Shown in pieces: positions 8,819 through 17,596 of a DNA stretch of 64,000 bases. The DNA lies in assembly GCA_043764095.1 (NCBI GenBank), contig JAYUKX010000056.1, positions 1 to 64,000 of the forward strand. Reading direction: 5' to 3'. The stretch is from M3007 sp043764095 (GTDB lineage: Bacteria; Bacteroidota; Bacteroidia; Chitinophagales; Saprospiraceae). A model generated the notes under the pieces. It did no database searches, was not told the origin of the DNA, and saw only the letters and a program-made list of their open reading frames with translations. The position numbers were made by a program, and so were the translations under genes. Positions within the stretch are counted from its first letter, which is position 1. Each line of letters opens with the position of its first letter.

Positions 8819-9226
8819 CTATTTTGCTTTCATTTTGTTTCCTTTTGCATCGTGTGTTACCTCAGCAAGCCCAAGTGCTTCCATTAAAGGCGGCACATAC
8901 ATACCAAAACGCCCACGAAGCCCTTTTTTAAGTCCGTACCAACCGCCAACAGGGTTATTTTCTAAACGTCCCCAATATTCAACTGTCCCTTCTTTTGCAG
9001 GTTTCTGTTCATCAGCACTGCCTAGATCCATCCAATCCCCGTGGTCTATCAGCATTTTATACAAGTCGTTGAGGCATTCTATGTTGTAGAGTAAAACTGT
9101 TTTACCAACAGTACAAACTAAAACGTCTTTGCCCTCTTTCTGGTCAACGTGCATGGTGTATTCACTTGTCAATGGTGGCGTTTTTAAGACCATTGGGTTT
9201 TCCTTTGTTCCAATTTTGTATTCCAT
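8819..9226 (-). CDS. Conserved-looking small cytosolic protein of unknown function
   Basis: A 135-residue protein without signal peptide or membrane segment. It reads like a compact folded domain: a charged N-terminal beta-rich part (KDVLVCTVGKTVLLYNIEC), a helix (LNDLYKMLIDHGDWMDLG), and a Gly/Trp-rich C-terminal part (GGWYGLKKGLRGRFGMY, then VPPLMEALGLAEVTHD). I recognise no catalytic motif. Codon use matches the surrounding genes and it stands alone, with rho's terminator on one side and a gene-poor region on the other. It is a real gene by composition and motif regularity, but no function can be given. Confidence 0.75.
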   Translation of the reverse strand: MEYKIGTKENPMVLKTPPLTSEYTMHVDQKEGKDVLVCTVGKTVLLYNIECLNDLYKMLIDHGDWMDLGSADEQKPAKEGTVEYWGRLENNPVGGWYGLKKGLRGRFGMYVPPLMEALGLAEVTHDAKGNKMKAK

Positions 9227-9818
9227 ATTTTAATTGTTTTTTTCGTCTGTGAGTTGTTCTATCGTCATATTTTACTGCTTATAACATTGAGGGATACAAA
9301 GATATGCACTTGACACCGATGTAGTAGTAACTCTTGGTAAAAAAGGAGCAGCCTTGTCGTGGCAACTTTTGGACTTGACCAAACTCATATCGCCATAAGA
9401 TACGTCATGCGATGTTTGAGGATGATTTTGCCGATAACAACGCCGTAAAAGAGGGACTATCCAAAAGCAGGACTTTACTGGATATACAAATGGAGATTGT
9501 TCTTGCTTTAACGCAGGTATAAGATTTTTTTCACAACCAAATTCTGGCTGTTTGCGTAAGTGGACTTAGAGGCTATTAATACAATAAATAGAAGATACTT
9601 ATAATTGTGTAAAATGATCAACTACAAACGCTCGTTCAAAAAGCGGCTAACACAAAAAGCAAGAGGCGCACCCATTGCGGCGCGCCTCTTGCACAAACAA
9701 AACCAACTAAAAAACCTACTTTTCTGCTTAAGTTATGAAGCAATGCAGCTGCTTTTCTGCACTACTATTATTTAAACGATAGGGCGTTGCGTTTCGCTGC
9801 CAGTAAAAATTATTTTTT
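9227..9818. other. Gene-poor intergenic region of 592 bp
   Basis: I find no frame with protein character on either strand. Short open stretches around 9320-9530 break after at most a few dozen codons and may be decayed coding sequence, but they are not identifiable. The only clear structure is the hairpin at 9653-9692. Confidence 0.5.
9653..9692 (-). terminator. Terminator of the EamA transporter gene
   Basis: A perfect 11-bp stem (GCAAGAGGCGC / GCGCCTCTTGC), read on the minus strand, is followed by TTTTTGTGTT. It lies about 125 nt beyond the transporter stop codon. Confidence 0.65.
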
Positions 9819-10736
9819 TTATTTTTTTTGAGATTCCCCTTTATTTACTAGCCAGACACCCGCCAACGTAATACACATACCCATCATTTTGGGCACACTC
9901 ATAGATTCGCCTAACCAAAGCCAACCTAGAAATACCGCTACTGCCGGATTGATATACGTATAAATAGACGATGCTGTGGCACTCAGTTGCCGAAGTACAA
10001 ACATATATAAGGTAAACGCAACCGCAGAGCCAATAAACATCAAATAAAATAAAGCGCCCCAGCCATGCCAACTGTGGTGGATCGTATAATTATGATCGAA
10101 CAAGAGACTCATCACAAAGCCTCCCAGTCCGCCCGCAGTAATTTGTAAACCGGCATTAATCATCGGCGATACGCCCGCGTGGTTGAATCGCTTGCCCATT
10201 ACCGTCCCCAATGCCCAAGCTAAACACGAGCAAAAACACCCTAAAATACCCAGCCGATAGTTCGGATCTGTAAAATCGGCCCAGCCTTCGTGAAAAACAA
10301 AACCCAATCCAGCAAAACCCAATAACACCCCCGCTAAAGTGTACCAACTCGTACTTTCCCCTTTTCTATGCCATACCATATTGATTAACAATACCAAAAC
10401 CGGCGTAAGCGACCCAATAACCGATGCCAATCCAGAAGAAACGTATTGCATTCCCCAAGTGATAAACCCATTTCCACCTGTAATCATAAATACACCAGTC
10501 ATGGCTTGTGCCATAAGATAACGTGGCGTGAGGTGCTTCATCGTATCGCCTTTGGCAAATTGGCGCGACAAATAAGCCGTTGTCAGGATAATCATACCTG
10601 CGCCAGTTTGCCGAATCCCCACCATCAGATAAGTAGGAAAATAGTCAACCGCAATTTTGATAGCCGTATAAGTTGTCCCCCAAATAATACAAATGAGAGC
10701 AAGGGCAATATAAGCGAAGGTTTTAGGAGAATACAT
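9819..10736 (-). CDS. EamA/DMT-family inner-membrane transporter
   Basis: About ten hydrophobic helices arranged as two EamA repeats make up this 305-residue permease. Diagnostic segments are ALICIIWGTTYTAIKIAVDY in the first repeat, and FIGSAVAFTLYMFVLRQ and YINPAVAVFLGWLWLGE in the second. DMT permeases move small metabolites or drugs; the substrate is not predictable here. I start at the ATG at 10734-10736 (MYSPKTFAYIALALICII), because the longer frame to 10790 adds residues unlike the family. The upstream region carries a 10-bp-armed palindrome shared with the divergent oxygenase gene. Confidence 0.88.
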   Translation of the reverse strand: MYSPKTFAYIALALICIIWGTTYTAIKIAVDYFPTYLMVGIRQTGAGMIILTTAYLSRQFAKGDTMKHLTPRYLMAQAMTGVFMITGGNGFITWGMQYVSSGLASVIGSLTPVLVLLINMVWHRKGESTSWYTLAGVLLGFAGLGFVFHEGWADFTDPNYRLGILGCFCSCLAWALGTVMGKRFNHAGVSPMINAGLQITAGGLGGFVMSLLFDHNYTIHHSWHGWGALFYLMFIGSAVAFTLYMFVLRQLSATASSIYTYINPAVAVFLGWLWLGESMSVPKMMGMCITLAGVWLVNKGESQKK

Positions 10737-10794
10737 AAAAAAATATAGAAGGTGAGTGCCAGCAAGTGCCGATACTGATATTATGTCCAAGTCC

Positions 10795-10824
10795 TTAGGA
10801 ATGAGATTTAAGTTTCATTCCTAA
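10795..10824. promoter_or_regulatory. Palindrome in the divergent promoter region, possible operator
   Basis: TTAGGAATGA and TCATTCCTAA are perfect 10-nt inverted arms separated by 10 nt. The right half (ATTTAAGTTTCATTCCTAA) recurs in direct orientation at about 10879-10898 and, with two changes, at about 81-99 just upstream of the first gene. Its place between divergent genes fits an operator, but the regulator is unknown. Confidence 0.4.
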
Positions 10825-10943
10825 AAATTGCAAAGGTAGATGGAAAATAAAATTTAAACGCGTTCCTTGAGCAGGAGATTTAAATTTCATTCCTAAGAAA
10901 ATTTTTTTGTCCGTATCATTGCACTCAAAATAATTCACCCATT

Positions 10944-11810
10944 ATGGAGCATAGCATCAAAAAAGCATATAACCCAGATTCCGGCAGCCACAGAAGACAA
11001 GGTAATACGTACCTATTAACACCAGCCGAAATAGCACTTTATCGCGAACAAGGCTATATCATCCTCAATGATGTACTTTCCGACGAAGAAGTGGCTACAC
11101 TTGATCCGTGGTTCGACCATTTTGTAACAGGAAAAGAACCCAATATGGGCAAAGATTTTTGCGATATGAGCCAGCCTTATGGCACACCAGTAGAAGAGTT
11201 TCGACTAGTAAATGCGATGCTACCCAGCAAATATAGACCAGAATTGGTCAATAATATTTATTTCCAACTCGCCCAAAGTATTGCGAGCCAACTGTATCCC
11301 GAAGGCACAGCAGGTATGGATTATGAGCAGTTTTTGGCAAAAAAACCAAACAAATCCGCCGCCGAATTTGCGATGCACCAAGATCTCGGGTATTGGCCCA
11401 AAACCCAAAATACTTGGACAGCTACCTGCTCCTTGGCCATGAATGACGCTGATGTGGAAAATGGTTGTTTGCAAGTAGTACCAGGCTCCAACAAAGAACC
11501 AGAACTCCGCCAACACCGCCCCAAAGATTACGGATCAAATGAAGGAGAGGGGATCAACCGCGACGAGACACACACCCTTGTCATTGATAGTTTGCCTACC
11601 GACGAGATCGTTTATTTACCCGTAAAGCGCGGTAGTATCACCGTCCATGACGAACGAATTGTGCATGGTTCGGGTGGTAATATGACAGAAAATTGGAGAA
11701 AAACCTACGTTATGGCCTTCCGAGATGCCAATACCATCGCCGAGGAGCGCGCTATGGGATTTACCCACTCGCATAACGATGCTATTGATTGGTCAACTGT
11801 AGTCCACTAA
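10944..11810 (+). CDS. Phytanoyl-CoA dioxygenase (PhyH) family Fe(II)/2-oxoglutarate oxygenase
   Basis: A 288-residue cytosolic oxygenase of the double-stranded beta-helix fold. The iron facial triad is visible as His145 and Asp147 in FAMHQDLGYWP and His241 in ERIVHGSGGN. Arg252 in NWRKTYVMAF is in place to bind 2-oxoglutarate. The N-terminal part (LYREQGYIILNDVLSDEEV) is typical of the family. PhyH proteins hydroxylate varied small molecules and natural-product intermediates, so the substrate is open. Its stop codon overlaps the stop of the convergent glycosyltransferase gene by 3 nt. Confidence 0.88.
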   Translation: MEHSIKKAYNPDSGSHRRQGNTYLLTPAEIALYREQGYIILNDVLSDEEVATLDPWFDHFVTGKEPNMGKDFCDMSQPYGTPVEEFRLVNAMLPSKYRPELVNNIYFQLAQSIASQLYPEGTAGMDYEQFLAKKPNKSAAEFAMHQDLGYWPKTQNTWTATCSLAMNDADVENGCLQVVPGSNKEPELRQHRPKDYGSNEGEGINRDETHTLVIDSLPTDEIVYLPVKRGSITVHDERIVHGSGGNMTENWRKTYVMAFRDANTIAEERAMGFTHSHNDAIDWSTVVH

Positions 11811-13030
11811 ACGGCTAATTCTTCTAGTTCAATAATGTCCTGATAAGCCGCCATCAGCCGCTTCCCTACCTTTAAATTATCATAGGATTCATTGCAGAGG
11901 GTAGCCGCTTGCTCACCCATAACCTGCAATTGCGCCTGCTGCGCAGCACACCATTGGATTGCTTTGAGCCATTCTTCGGGTGTATCTGCTATTAATGCCT
12001 CTTTACCATGCCTGGCTTCAATGCCTTCCATGCCCACACTGGTTGACACCACTACCCGCCCCAATGCCATACCTTCCAAAATCTTTGCGCGCATACCTCC
12101 GCCCGAAAGCAGGGGCGCGACTGTAACAGGATAGGCATTTAAAAAATGACGGGCCGATGATACTTCACCGTGTACTGTCACGCCCGGAATATTCATCTTT
12201 AACATCCAATCTGGCGTATTTCGCCCAGCAATATGAAAGGTCAGATTGGGCAAAGCGGGCAACAGCAATGGTGTCCAAATGGTATCCAAAAACCATTTTA
12301 AACCCTCTACATTGGGCATCCAATCGAGTGAACCAATAAAAGAAATACTCAGTGGTTGCTGATATGCTTGATAATCAGGTATATAATCGCTGCAATCCAG
12401 CCCTATCGGCGCAGTAGTGGATGGGATCGTCAAGCCTAAATCCTTAAATTCTTGTAAATCACCAGCCGTAATGGCCGCAAACAAATCATAGTCATTCAAG
12501 TGATTGATCTCAAAATGTCGTAACCTAGGCGTAATTTGGTTCAAATACCAACTTTTCAAAAAACCGCTGTTTACGGCTACCCGTTCCCATATCCGATGCT
12601 CAATATTATGCGAACGCATAACAATTTTGGCTTTGGAATACTGACGAATCAAAGGAATATAGGGCGATAAAAACAAGGTTTCCATGTGCACTATTTCAAA
12701 ATCCTCGGTACGCAATACATGAGTGAGTTGCGCCGCAAAATCATCATTGATAAAGCGGTTTACATGGTACGACTCCTTGGAAAACAGTAGATTGCGTAGC
12801 GCATCCATCGGTCGAAGGTGGTTATTCACATCTACGGCATGAATGGCATTATAATGGTTAAAACTGGTGGGCAAAGCGGCAATATCGGTGGGGTGCTTGC
12901 TAGTGTTCATCGACAATAGCGTTACCTCCGCACCGAGTTCGTGCAGGGCTTTAGCCAAATACGTGGTGGCTATACTTTCACCGTCTTTCAGCGGATAAGG
13001 AAATTTTTTACAAAGTTGTAGTATCCTCAT
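11807..13030 (-). CDS. Family 4 glycosyltransferase (GT-B fold)
   Basis: The 407-residue protein begins MRILQLCKKFPYPLKDGESI, the usual N-terminal nucleotide-sugar enzyme start with a Gly-containing loop. The C-terminal Rossmann half has SISFIGSLDWMPNVEGLKWF and the donor-binding stretch APLLSGGGMRAKILEGMALG, with a conserved Glu before the VVVSTSVGMEGIE segment. The sequence is closest to glycosyltransferases acting on surface polysaccharides. No membrane segment is evident. It stands alone on the minus strand, so acceptor and donor cannot be deduced. lolD starts 39 nt upstream in the opposite direction. Confidence 0.87.
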   Translation of the reverse strand: MRILQLCKKFPYPLKDGESIATTYLAKALHELGAEVTLLSMNTSKHPTDIAALPTSFNHYNAIHAVDVNNHLRPMDALRNLLFSKESYHVNRFINDDFAAQLTHVLRTEDFEIVHMETLFLSPYIPLIRQYSKAKIVMRSHNIEHRIWERVAVNSGFLKSWYLNQITPRLRHFEINHLNDYDLFAAITAGDLQEFKDLGLTIPSTTAPIGLDCSDYIPDYQAYQQPLSISFIGSLDWMPNVEGLKWFLDTIWTPLLLPALPNLTFHIAGRNTPDWMLKMNIPGVTVHGEVSSARHFLNAYPVTVAPLLSGGGMRAKILEGMALGRVVVSTSVGMEGIEARHGKEALIADTPEEWLKAIQWCAAQQAQLQVMGEQAATLCNESYDNLKVGKRLMAAYQDIIELEELAV

Positions 13031-13057
13031 TATTACTTATTTCGATACGAAAAGACG

Positions 13058-13065
13058 TACCTTTG
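13058..13065 (+). promoter_or_regulatory. -7 promoter element immediately before lolD
   Basis: TACCTTTG fits TAnnTTTG and ends 4 nt before the lolD ATG. Transcription from it would give a leaderless or nearly leaderless mRNA. Confidence 0.4.
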
Positions 13066-13069
13066 TCCT

Positions 13070-13729
13070 ATGGTTTTAAAAGCAGGTGGTATTTATAAAT
13101 CGTATGGCCAATTAGACATTATCAAAGGTGTTGACCTTGAAATTGGCCAAGGAGAGATCGTTAGCATTGTGGGCCGTTCGGGCTCCGGCAAAAGCACGTT
13201 GTTGCATATCATTGGTACCTTGGACGATGCCGACCGCGGTGAGTTACAAATCGTTGGTAAAAATGTCCGCGAAATGAACAGTCGCCAAATGGCCGCTTTT
13301 CGTAACAAACATATTGGCTTTGTGTTCCAGTTTCACCATCTTTTACCAGAGTTTACCGCTTTGGAAAATGTGTGCATTCCAGGATATATCAGCAAAAACA
13401 ATACAGCAGATACGGAACGGCGCGCCAAAGAATTATTGGATTACCTCGGATTAGCAGAGCGTTTGCAGCACAAACCGACCGAACTTTCAGGCGGTGAACA
13501 ACAACGTGTGGCTGTGGCGCGTGCTTTAATCAACAAACCCGATATCATTTTTGCCGATGAACCTACCGGAAATCTGGACAGTAACGCTGCTAAAGATTTT
13601 CACCAATTGATCCGCCGCCTTTGCGACGAACAACAGCAAACATTTGTCATCGTTACGCATAATCAAGAACTTGCAGATTTGTCCGACCGCAAAATGACCA
13701 TGCAAGATGGACTTTTATTGGAGTCTTAA
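13070..13729 (+). CDS. lolD: LolD-type lipoprotein-release ABC transporter ATPase
   Basis: A 219-residue ABC ATPase of the MacB/LolD group, expected to power release of outer-membrane lipoproteins from the inner membrane through a LolC/E-type permease. Walker A is GRSGSGKST at 35-43. The signature LSGGEQQRVAVARAL and Walker B IIFADEPTGNLDS are intact, and the Q-loop FQFHHLLPEFTALENV is typical. No permease gene is adjacent, so the partner is elsewhere, as is common in Bacteroidota. The start MVLKAGGIYKSYG matches the family. The alkaline phosphatase gene follows after 79 nt on the same strand. Confidence 0.88.
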   Translation: MVLKAGGIYKSYGQLDIIKGVDLEIGQGEIVSIVGRSGSGKSTLLHIIGTLDDADRGELQIVGKNVREMNSRQMAAFRNKHIGFVFQFHHLLPEFTALENVCIPGYISKNNTADTERRAKELLDYLGLAERLQHKPTELSGGEQQRVAVARALINKPDIIFADEPTGNLDSNAAKDFHQLIRRLCDEQQQTFVIVTHNQELADLSDRKMTMQDGLLLES

Positions 13730-13808
13730 TGCACCATTTAATGGGGTATGATTTTGGTCAAATCCCCAAAAAAAAGAATTTTCAAAAAATCAGTACATAC
13801 AAACAGCG

Positions 13809-14945
13809 ATGTCAAATCCTTCAACGTTTCTAACGAATTTCAGAGCAGTTTTGCTGCCTGCTATCCTTGTTTTAATTTCGGCATGCGCCGGAAACAAACA
13901 GCAATTGGTTGATAAACAGGAAGTTAAGTTCGCTAAGTCCCCTAAAAATATTATCTTACTTATCGGTGATGGTATGGCTTTGCCACAAGTTTCGGCCGGA
14001 ATGTACTGGCAAGGTGGCCTTGAAAAAAGTGTATTTGCGCAATTTCCATACGTAGGCTACCACAAATCACATGCCCACGACGACCTCGTTACCGACTCTG
14101 CTGCTGGTGCAACTGCCTTTTCCTGCGGCATCAAAACGTTCAATGGTGCCATTGGGATGACTTCTAAAAAGAAAGAGTGCCGCACCATTTTGGAAGATTG
14201 GGACGCTATGGGGAAAAGCACTGGAATTATCGTCACCTGTAGTGCTACACATGCCACGCCCGCTTCATTTATTGCCCATGAAGATTCGCGTGCTTTTACC
14301 GAAAATATTGCTTTTGGCTACTTACATACCTCGTTGGATTGCTTTGTTGGAGGTGGTGGTTATTTTTTTTCCAAAGAACGTTACGATCATATTGACCTTA
14401 AAGACAGCCTGCGCCAACGGGGTTATGTGGTGCGCGACGGTACTAATTTCAAAAAAATGCCCATGGACGGTTCTGCACCGTTTATGCTCCTTACACACGA
14501 CCGCGAACCAGAAACGGCTTCGGCGGGGCGTACTTATTTGCCGCGTGCAGTACGGGAAGTATGCCAATACCTCCCCAAACGAAGCGAAAAAGGCTTTTTT
14601 CTAATGGTAGAAGGCAGCCAAATTGATTGGGCTGGCCACTCCAATGACCGCCATTGGCTACGCGCCGAAATGGCCGATTTTGATAAGGCCATTCGCGAAG
14701 CACTCGCATTTGCCGCATCCAATGGTGAAACTTTGGTGATCGTTACAGGCGACCATGAATGTGGCGGATTTTCTTTGACGCAGGCAGAATCAAAGAAATC
14801 TTTTAAGCCGCTATTTGCGTCGCATTACCATACCGCTACTATGGTTCCTGTATTTGCCTTTGGTCCTATGGCCGAAATTTTTACAGGTATCTACGATAAT
14901 ACGGCTATTTACGATAAAATGAAATTGGCGATGCCGATTAAGTAA
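13809..14945 (+). CDS. Alkaline phosphatase, probable lipoprotein
   Basis: A 378-residue PhoA-superfamily phosphomonoesterase. An N-terminal hydrophobic segment ends in the lipobox LISAC (Cys26), so the protein is probably anchored in an envelope membrane. Metal and catalytic residues are visible: Asp54 in LLIGDGM, the nucleophile Ser97 in VTDSAAGATAFSCG, and GDHECGGFS with its Asp/His pair near the C-terminus. It would release phosphate from organic esters. At 378 residues it lacks some of the insertions seen in E. coli PhoA. The NamZ-type gene begins 16 nt downstream, suggesting one transcript. Confidence 0.9.
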   Translation: MSNPSTFLTNFRAVLLPAILVLISACAGNKQQLVDKQEVKFAKSPKNIILLIGDGMALPQVSAGMYWQGGLEKSVFAQFPYVGYHKSHAHDDLVTDSAAGATAFSCGIKTFNGAIGMTSKKKECRTILEDWDAMGKSTGIIVTCSATHATPASFIAHEDSRAFTENIAFGYLHTSLDCFVGGGGYFFSKERYDHIDLKDSLRQRGYVVRDGTNFKKMPMDGSAPFMLLTHDREPETASAGRTYLPRAVREVCQYLPKRSEKGFFLMVEGSQIDWAGHSNDRHWLRAEMADFDKAIREALAFAASNGETLVIVTGDHECGGFSLTQAESKKSFKPLFASHYHTATMVPVFAFGPMAEIFTGIYDNTAIYDKMKLAMPIK

Positions 14946-14961
14946 CGATACAATAATTACC

Positions 14962-16122
14962 ATGAAAAAACTGGTGTTTTTCGTAGCATTTTTGCATATA
15001 AGTGCTTTTGTTTTTGGCCAATTACAACCCGGTGCGGAATGCACCGATGAGTATTTTCCCTATTTAAAAGGAAAAAAAGTAGCACTGGTGGTCAACAATA
15101 CCTCCCTGATTGGCACCACGCATTTGGCAGATAGTATGTTGTCGAGCGGCATACAAGTGCAACTTATTTTTGCGCCCGAACATGGCTTTCGCGGGCTGGC
15201 GCACGCAGGCGAAACGGTAAAGGATTCCGTAGATACCAAAACGGGTATTCCCATTAAATCCTTGTACGGCAAGCACAAAAAACCTTCCACTAAAGACTTA
15301 GACGATATTGATGTGGTCGTTTTTGATATACAAGACGTGGGGACGCGATTTTTTACTTATATCAGTACGTTATTGTATGTGGCCGAAGCCTGTGCAGAAC
15401 AGCATAAGACCTTAATAGTACTGGACAGACCCAATCCAAACGGGCATTTTATTGATGGACCTATACTCGAAAAACCGTATGAATCCTTTGTCGGAATAGT
15501 ACCTATCCCCATCGTGCATGGGTGTACTATGGGCGAAATAGCGCAGATGTACAAAGGCGAAAAATGGATTAAATCTGCTGAAAACCTCGATTTAAAAGTG
15601 ATTCGTTGCGCATTTTATACCCATGCTTCCTTTTATGCGCCGCCCGTAAAACCTTCCCCTAATTTGCCCGATATTCGGTCTATTCTTTTGTACCCAGGTA
15701 TTTGTTTGTTTGAGGGCACCAAAGTAAGCGTGGGCCGCGGCACCGATTATCCATTTCAGATCTTTGGATACCCCGATTATCCGGCAGGAGATACCACTTT
15801 CACCCCGGATGCCAATTGGGGTGTTTCAAATCCGCCTTATAAAAAAGAATTGTGTAATGGCATTAATTTGAGTAATGCCAATATCGATTCTTTGTTCGCA
15901 ATGGGTCATATTGACCTATCGTGGCTCATCCGTTTTCACGAAAAAAGCCCTAGAAAAGACGATTTTTTTATAAAAAATGGCTTTTTCAACCTGCTCGTAG
16001 GCAATAGAACCCTACGTGTGCAAATTGAGCAGGGCATGACAGAAACTGAAATTCGCGCGTCTTGGCAACCCGAATTGGAGGCTTATAAAAAAATGCGGAT
16101 GAAATATGTTTTGTACCCCTAA
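14962..16122 (+). CDS. DUF1343/NamZ-type exo-beta-N-acetylmuramidase
   Basis: A 386-residue secreted protein with a signal peptide (MKKLVFFVAFLHISAFVFGQ). Diagnostic segments of the DUF1343 family (glycoside hydrolase family 171, NamZ) are VALVVNNTSLIG, IFAPEHGFRGLAHAGE, VVFDIQDVGTRFFTYIST and VLDRPNPNGHFIDGP. Characterised members remove terminal N-acetylmuramic acid from peptidoglycan fragments, so a role in cell-wall recycling is likely. It follows the phosphatase gene by 16 nt and converges on the anti-sigma gene with a 4-nt overlap. Confidence 0.88.
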   Translation: MKKLVFFVAFLHISAFVFGQLQPGAECTDEYFPYLKGKKVALVVNNTSLIGTTHLADSMLSSGIQVQLIFAPEHGFRGLAHAGETVKDSVDTKTGIPIKSLYGKHKKPSTKDLDDIDVVVFDIQDVGTRFFTYISTLLYVAEACAEQHKTLIVLDRPNPNGHFIDGPILEKPYESFVGIVPIPIVHGCTMGEIAQMYKGEKWIKSAENLDLKVIRCAFYTHASFYAPPVKPSPNLPDIRSILLYPGICLFEGTKVSVGRGTDYPFQIFGYPDYPAGDTTFTPDANWGVSNPPYKKELCNGINLSNANIDSLFAMGHIDLSWLIRFHEKSPRKDDFFIKNGFFNLLVGNRTLRVQIEQGMTETEIRASWQPELEAYKKMRMKYVLYP

Positions 16123-16892
16123 CCCCTAGCCCCCATCATCACCACAGCCGTAGGCACGCCATTCGGGCTACCACCTTTCGGCTCCATTGACACCGCAAAT
16201 GCAACAGCATCTGGGTAGTACGCCATAACGGTTGGAATATCTGACGGAGTGAACACAGACAATGGAATTGGATTCGGATTATCTTTTACCACTACCCAAA
16301 ACTGGTAATCCTGTTGCGCACCAAGAGCGGGAAGCGCACTGCTGTTGAGATATACCTGACTGGTTGTCGTATTATAATAGGCCAAAGCTGGCTGGTATTT
16401 TTGTGCGTCTTCTGGTGCTAACCAGTTGATTTTAACCGGTTGAGTGGCCGGATTGGTCATAAATGCCATGATCCGATCGGTTTGTTGCTGCTGAATATCC
16501 CGTTCGGAGCAATCTTTTACTTGTTGCTCCAACTGCGTTACTTGCCGATTCAAACCATTGTTTTGCTGAAATTGGTACAACGCGAAACTGCCCAGCAAAA
16601 GCAACCCAGCCGATAATGCCCAAAAAGCAGAATGGTTAAAAAATTGAAGAGGACGACCGCCACCAGACTCTTTCGCAATATTTTCTAGAATTTTACCCTT
16701 CATCCAAGCGGGGGGTGTCACAGCACGACTCGAAGCAAAACGCTCCATGGTCGTTTCTATCTGCGACAATTCGGTACGTGCAGCCTCGTGTTGTTGGAGC
16801 ATTTTGGCGACCAATTGCTCCTCCTCTGGGGTACACGAACCAAGGGCATACGATTCAAGTAGCCCCGATGTTAAGAACGTTTGAAGGTTCAT
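16119..16892 (-). CDS. RskA-type anti-sigma factor
   Basis: A 257-residue single-pass membrane regulator. The N-terminal cytosolic part (LLESYALGSCTPEEEQLVAK) is the usual sigma-binding helical domain without a zinc motif. One transmembrane helix (FWALSAGLLLLGSFALYQF) follows at about residue 89-107, then a periplasmic RskA domain with YQFWVVVKDNPNPIPLSVF and AFAVSMEPKGGSPNGVPTAV. It should hold the ECF factor encoded directly upstream, with which it overlaps by 4 nt (ATGA), so the two are translationally coupled. Confidence 0.88.
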   Translation of the reverse strand: MNLQTFLTSGLLESYALGSCTPEEEQLVAKMLQQHEAARTELSQIETTMERFASSRAVTPPAWMKGKILENIAKESGGGRPLQFFNHSAFWALSAGLLLLGSFALYQFQQNNGLNRQVTQLEQQVKDCSERDIQQQQTDRIMAFMTNPATQPVKINWLAPEDAQKYQPALAYYNTTTSQVYLNSSALPALGAQQDYQFWVVVKDNPNPIPLSVFTPSDIPTVMAYYPDAVAFAVSMEPKGGSPNGVPTAVVMMGARG

Positions 16893-17458
16893 TGTTCTAA
16901 ATATTTTTCTAAAATGAAAACCAACATAGCGACTTCGCCAGCGGTAAACGTTGTTCTTAATTGGTCAATAGCAGCCCGTAAGCGCGTTTTGACCGTTCCG
17001 ATCGGTATATCGAGTTCGTCGCTAATTTCTTGTTGGGTATAACCCTCAAAGTAAATTTTTTCGATTAAAACCCGATATTTTTCCTCCATTTTGTCCACCA
17101 TCTGCCTCACCCCGATATGATCCGGGTGGATTTGATCGGCGCTTTCGGAGGCATACAGTGTCGTCACATCATCAGTCCGGGTATAGAACTGATAATAATT
17201 AGTACGTGTGGCATCAATAGCGGTATTACGCGTAATATTCAGCATCCAAGTAAAAAGGCGGCCTTTGGTTTGGTCGTAATTAGCACTATTTTTCCAGATT
17301 TTTACAAAAGTATCTTGTAAAACCTGTTCAGCGAGTTCTCGGGAACGGACAATTCGTAAGGCTACGCCAAAGAGCGATGCACCATAATTGTCGTACAGAT
17401 AAGATACTACTTCCTGTTGCCGATTGTGTAATTGTTGTGTAATTGTTTCTTCAGACAT
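16889..17458 (-). CDS. ECF-type RNA polymerase sigma factor
   Basis: A 189-residue sigma-70 factor of the extracytoplasmic-function class. Region 2 is at about 25-90 (SRELAEQVLQDTFVKIWKNS, GRLFTWMLNITRNTAID) and region 4 at 125-175 (EKIYFEGYTQQEISDELDIP, GTVKTRLRAAIDQLR). It is paired with the RskA-like anti-sigma gene through a 4-nt overlap, the usual arrangement for SigK/RskA-like pairs. The stress that releases it is not evident. Confidence 0.92.
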   Translation of the reverse strand: MSEETITQQLHNRQQEVVSYLYDNYGASLFGVALRIVRSRELAEQVLQDTFVKIWKNSANYDQTKGRLFTWMLNITRNTAIDATRTNYYQFYTRTDDVTTLYASESADQIHPDHIGVRQMVDKMEEKYRVLIEKIYFEGYTQQEISDELDIPIGTVKTRLRAAIDQLRTTFTAGEVAMLVFILEKYLEQ

Positions 17459-17596
17459 ATTTTTGAATCGATCTCAAAACAACATATACGAGCGCGTTTT
17501 GGTTTTGGTTTTTTTGAAGTGTACGCTATTTTAATGTTAGATTAATTTATTTTCGCAGTACTTTTGCCAAAATCACTACTTTTTTAATATTTACTA

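Noticed and set aside
9320..9530. Possible gene relic in the 9.2-9.8 kb gap
   Set aside because: Frames break after at most a few dozen codons and show no family motif, so a pseudogene cannot be supported.
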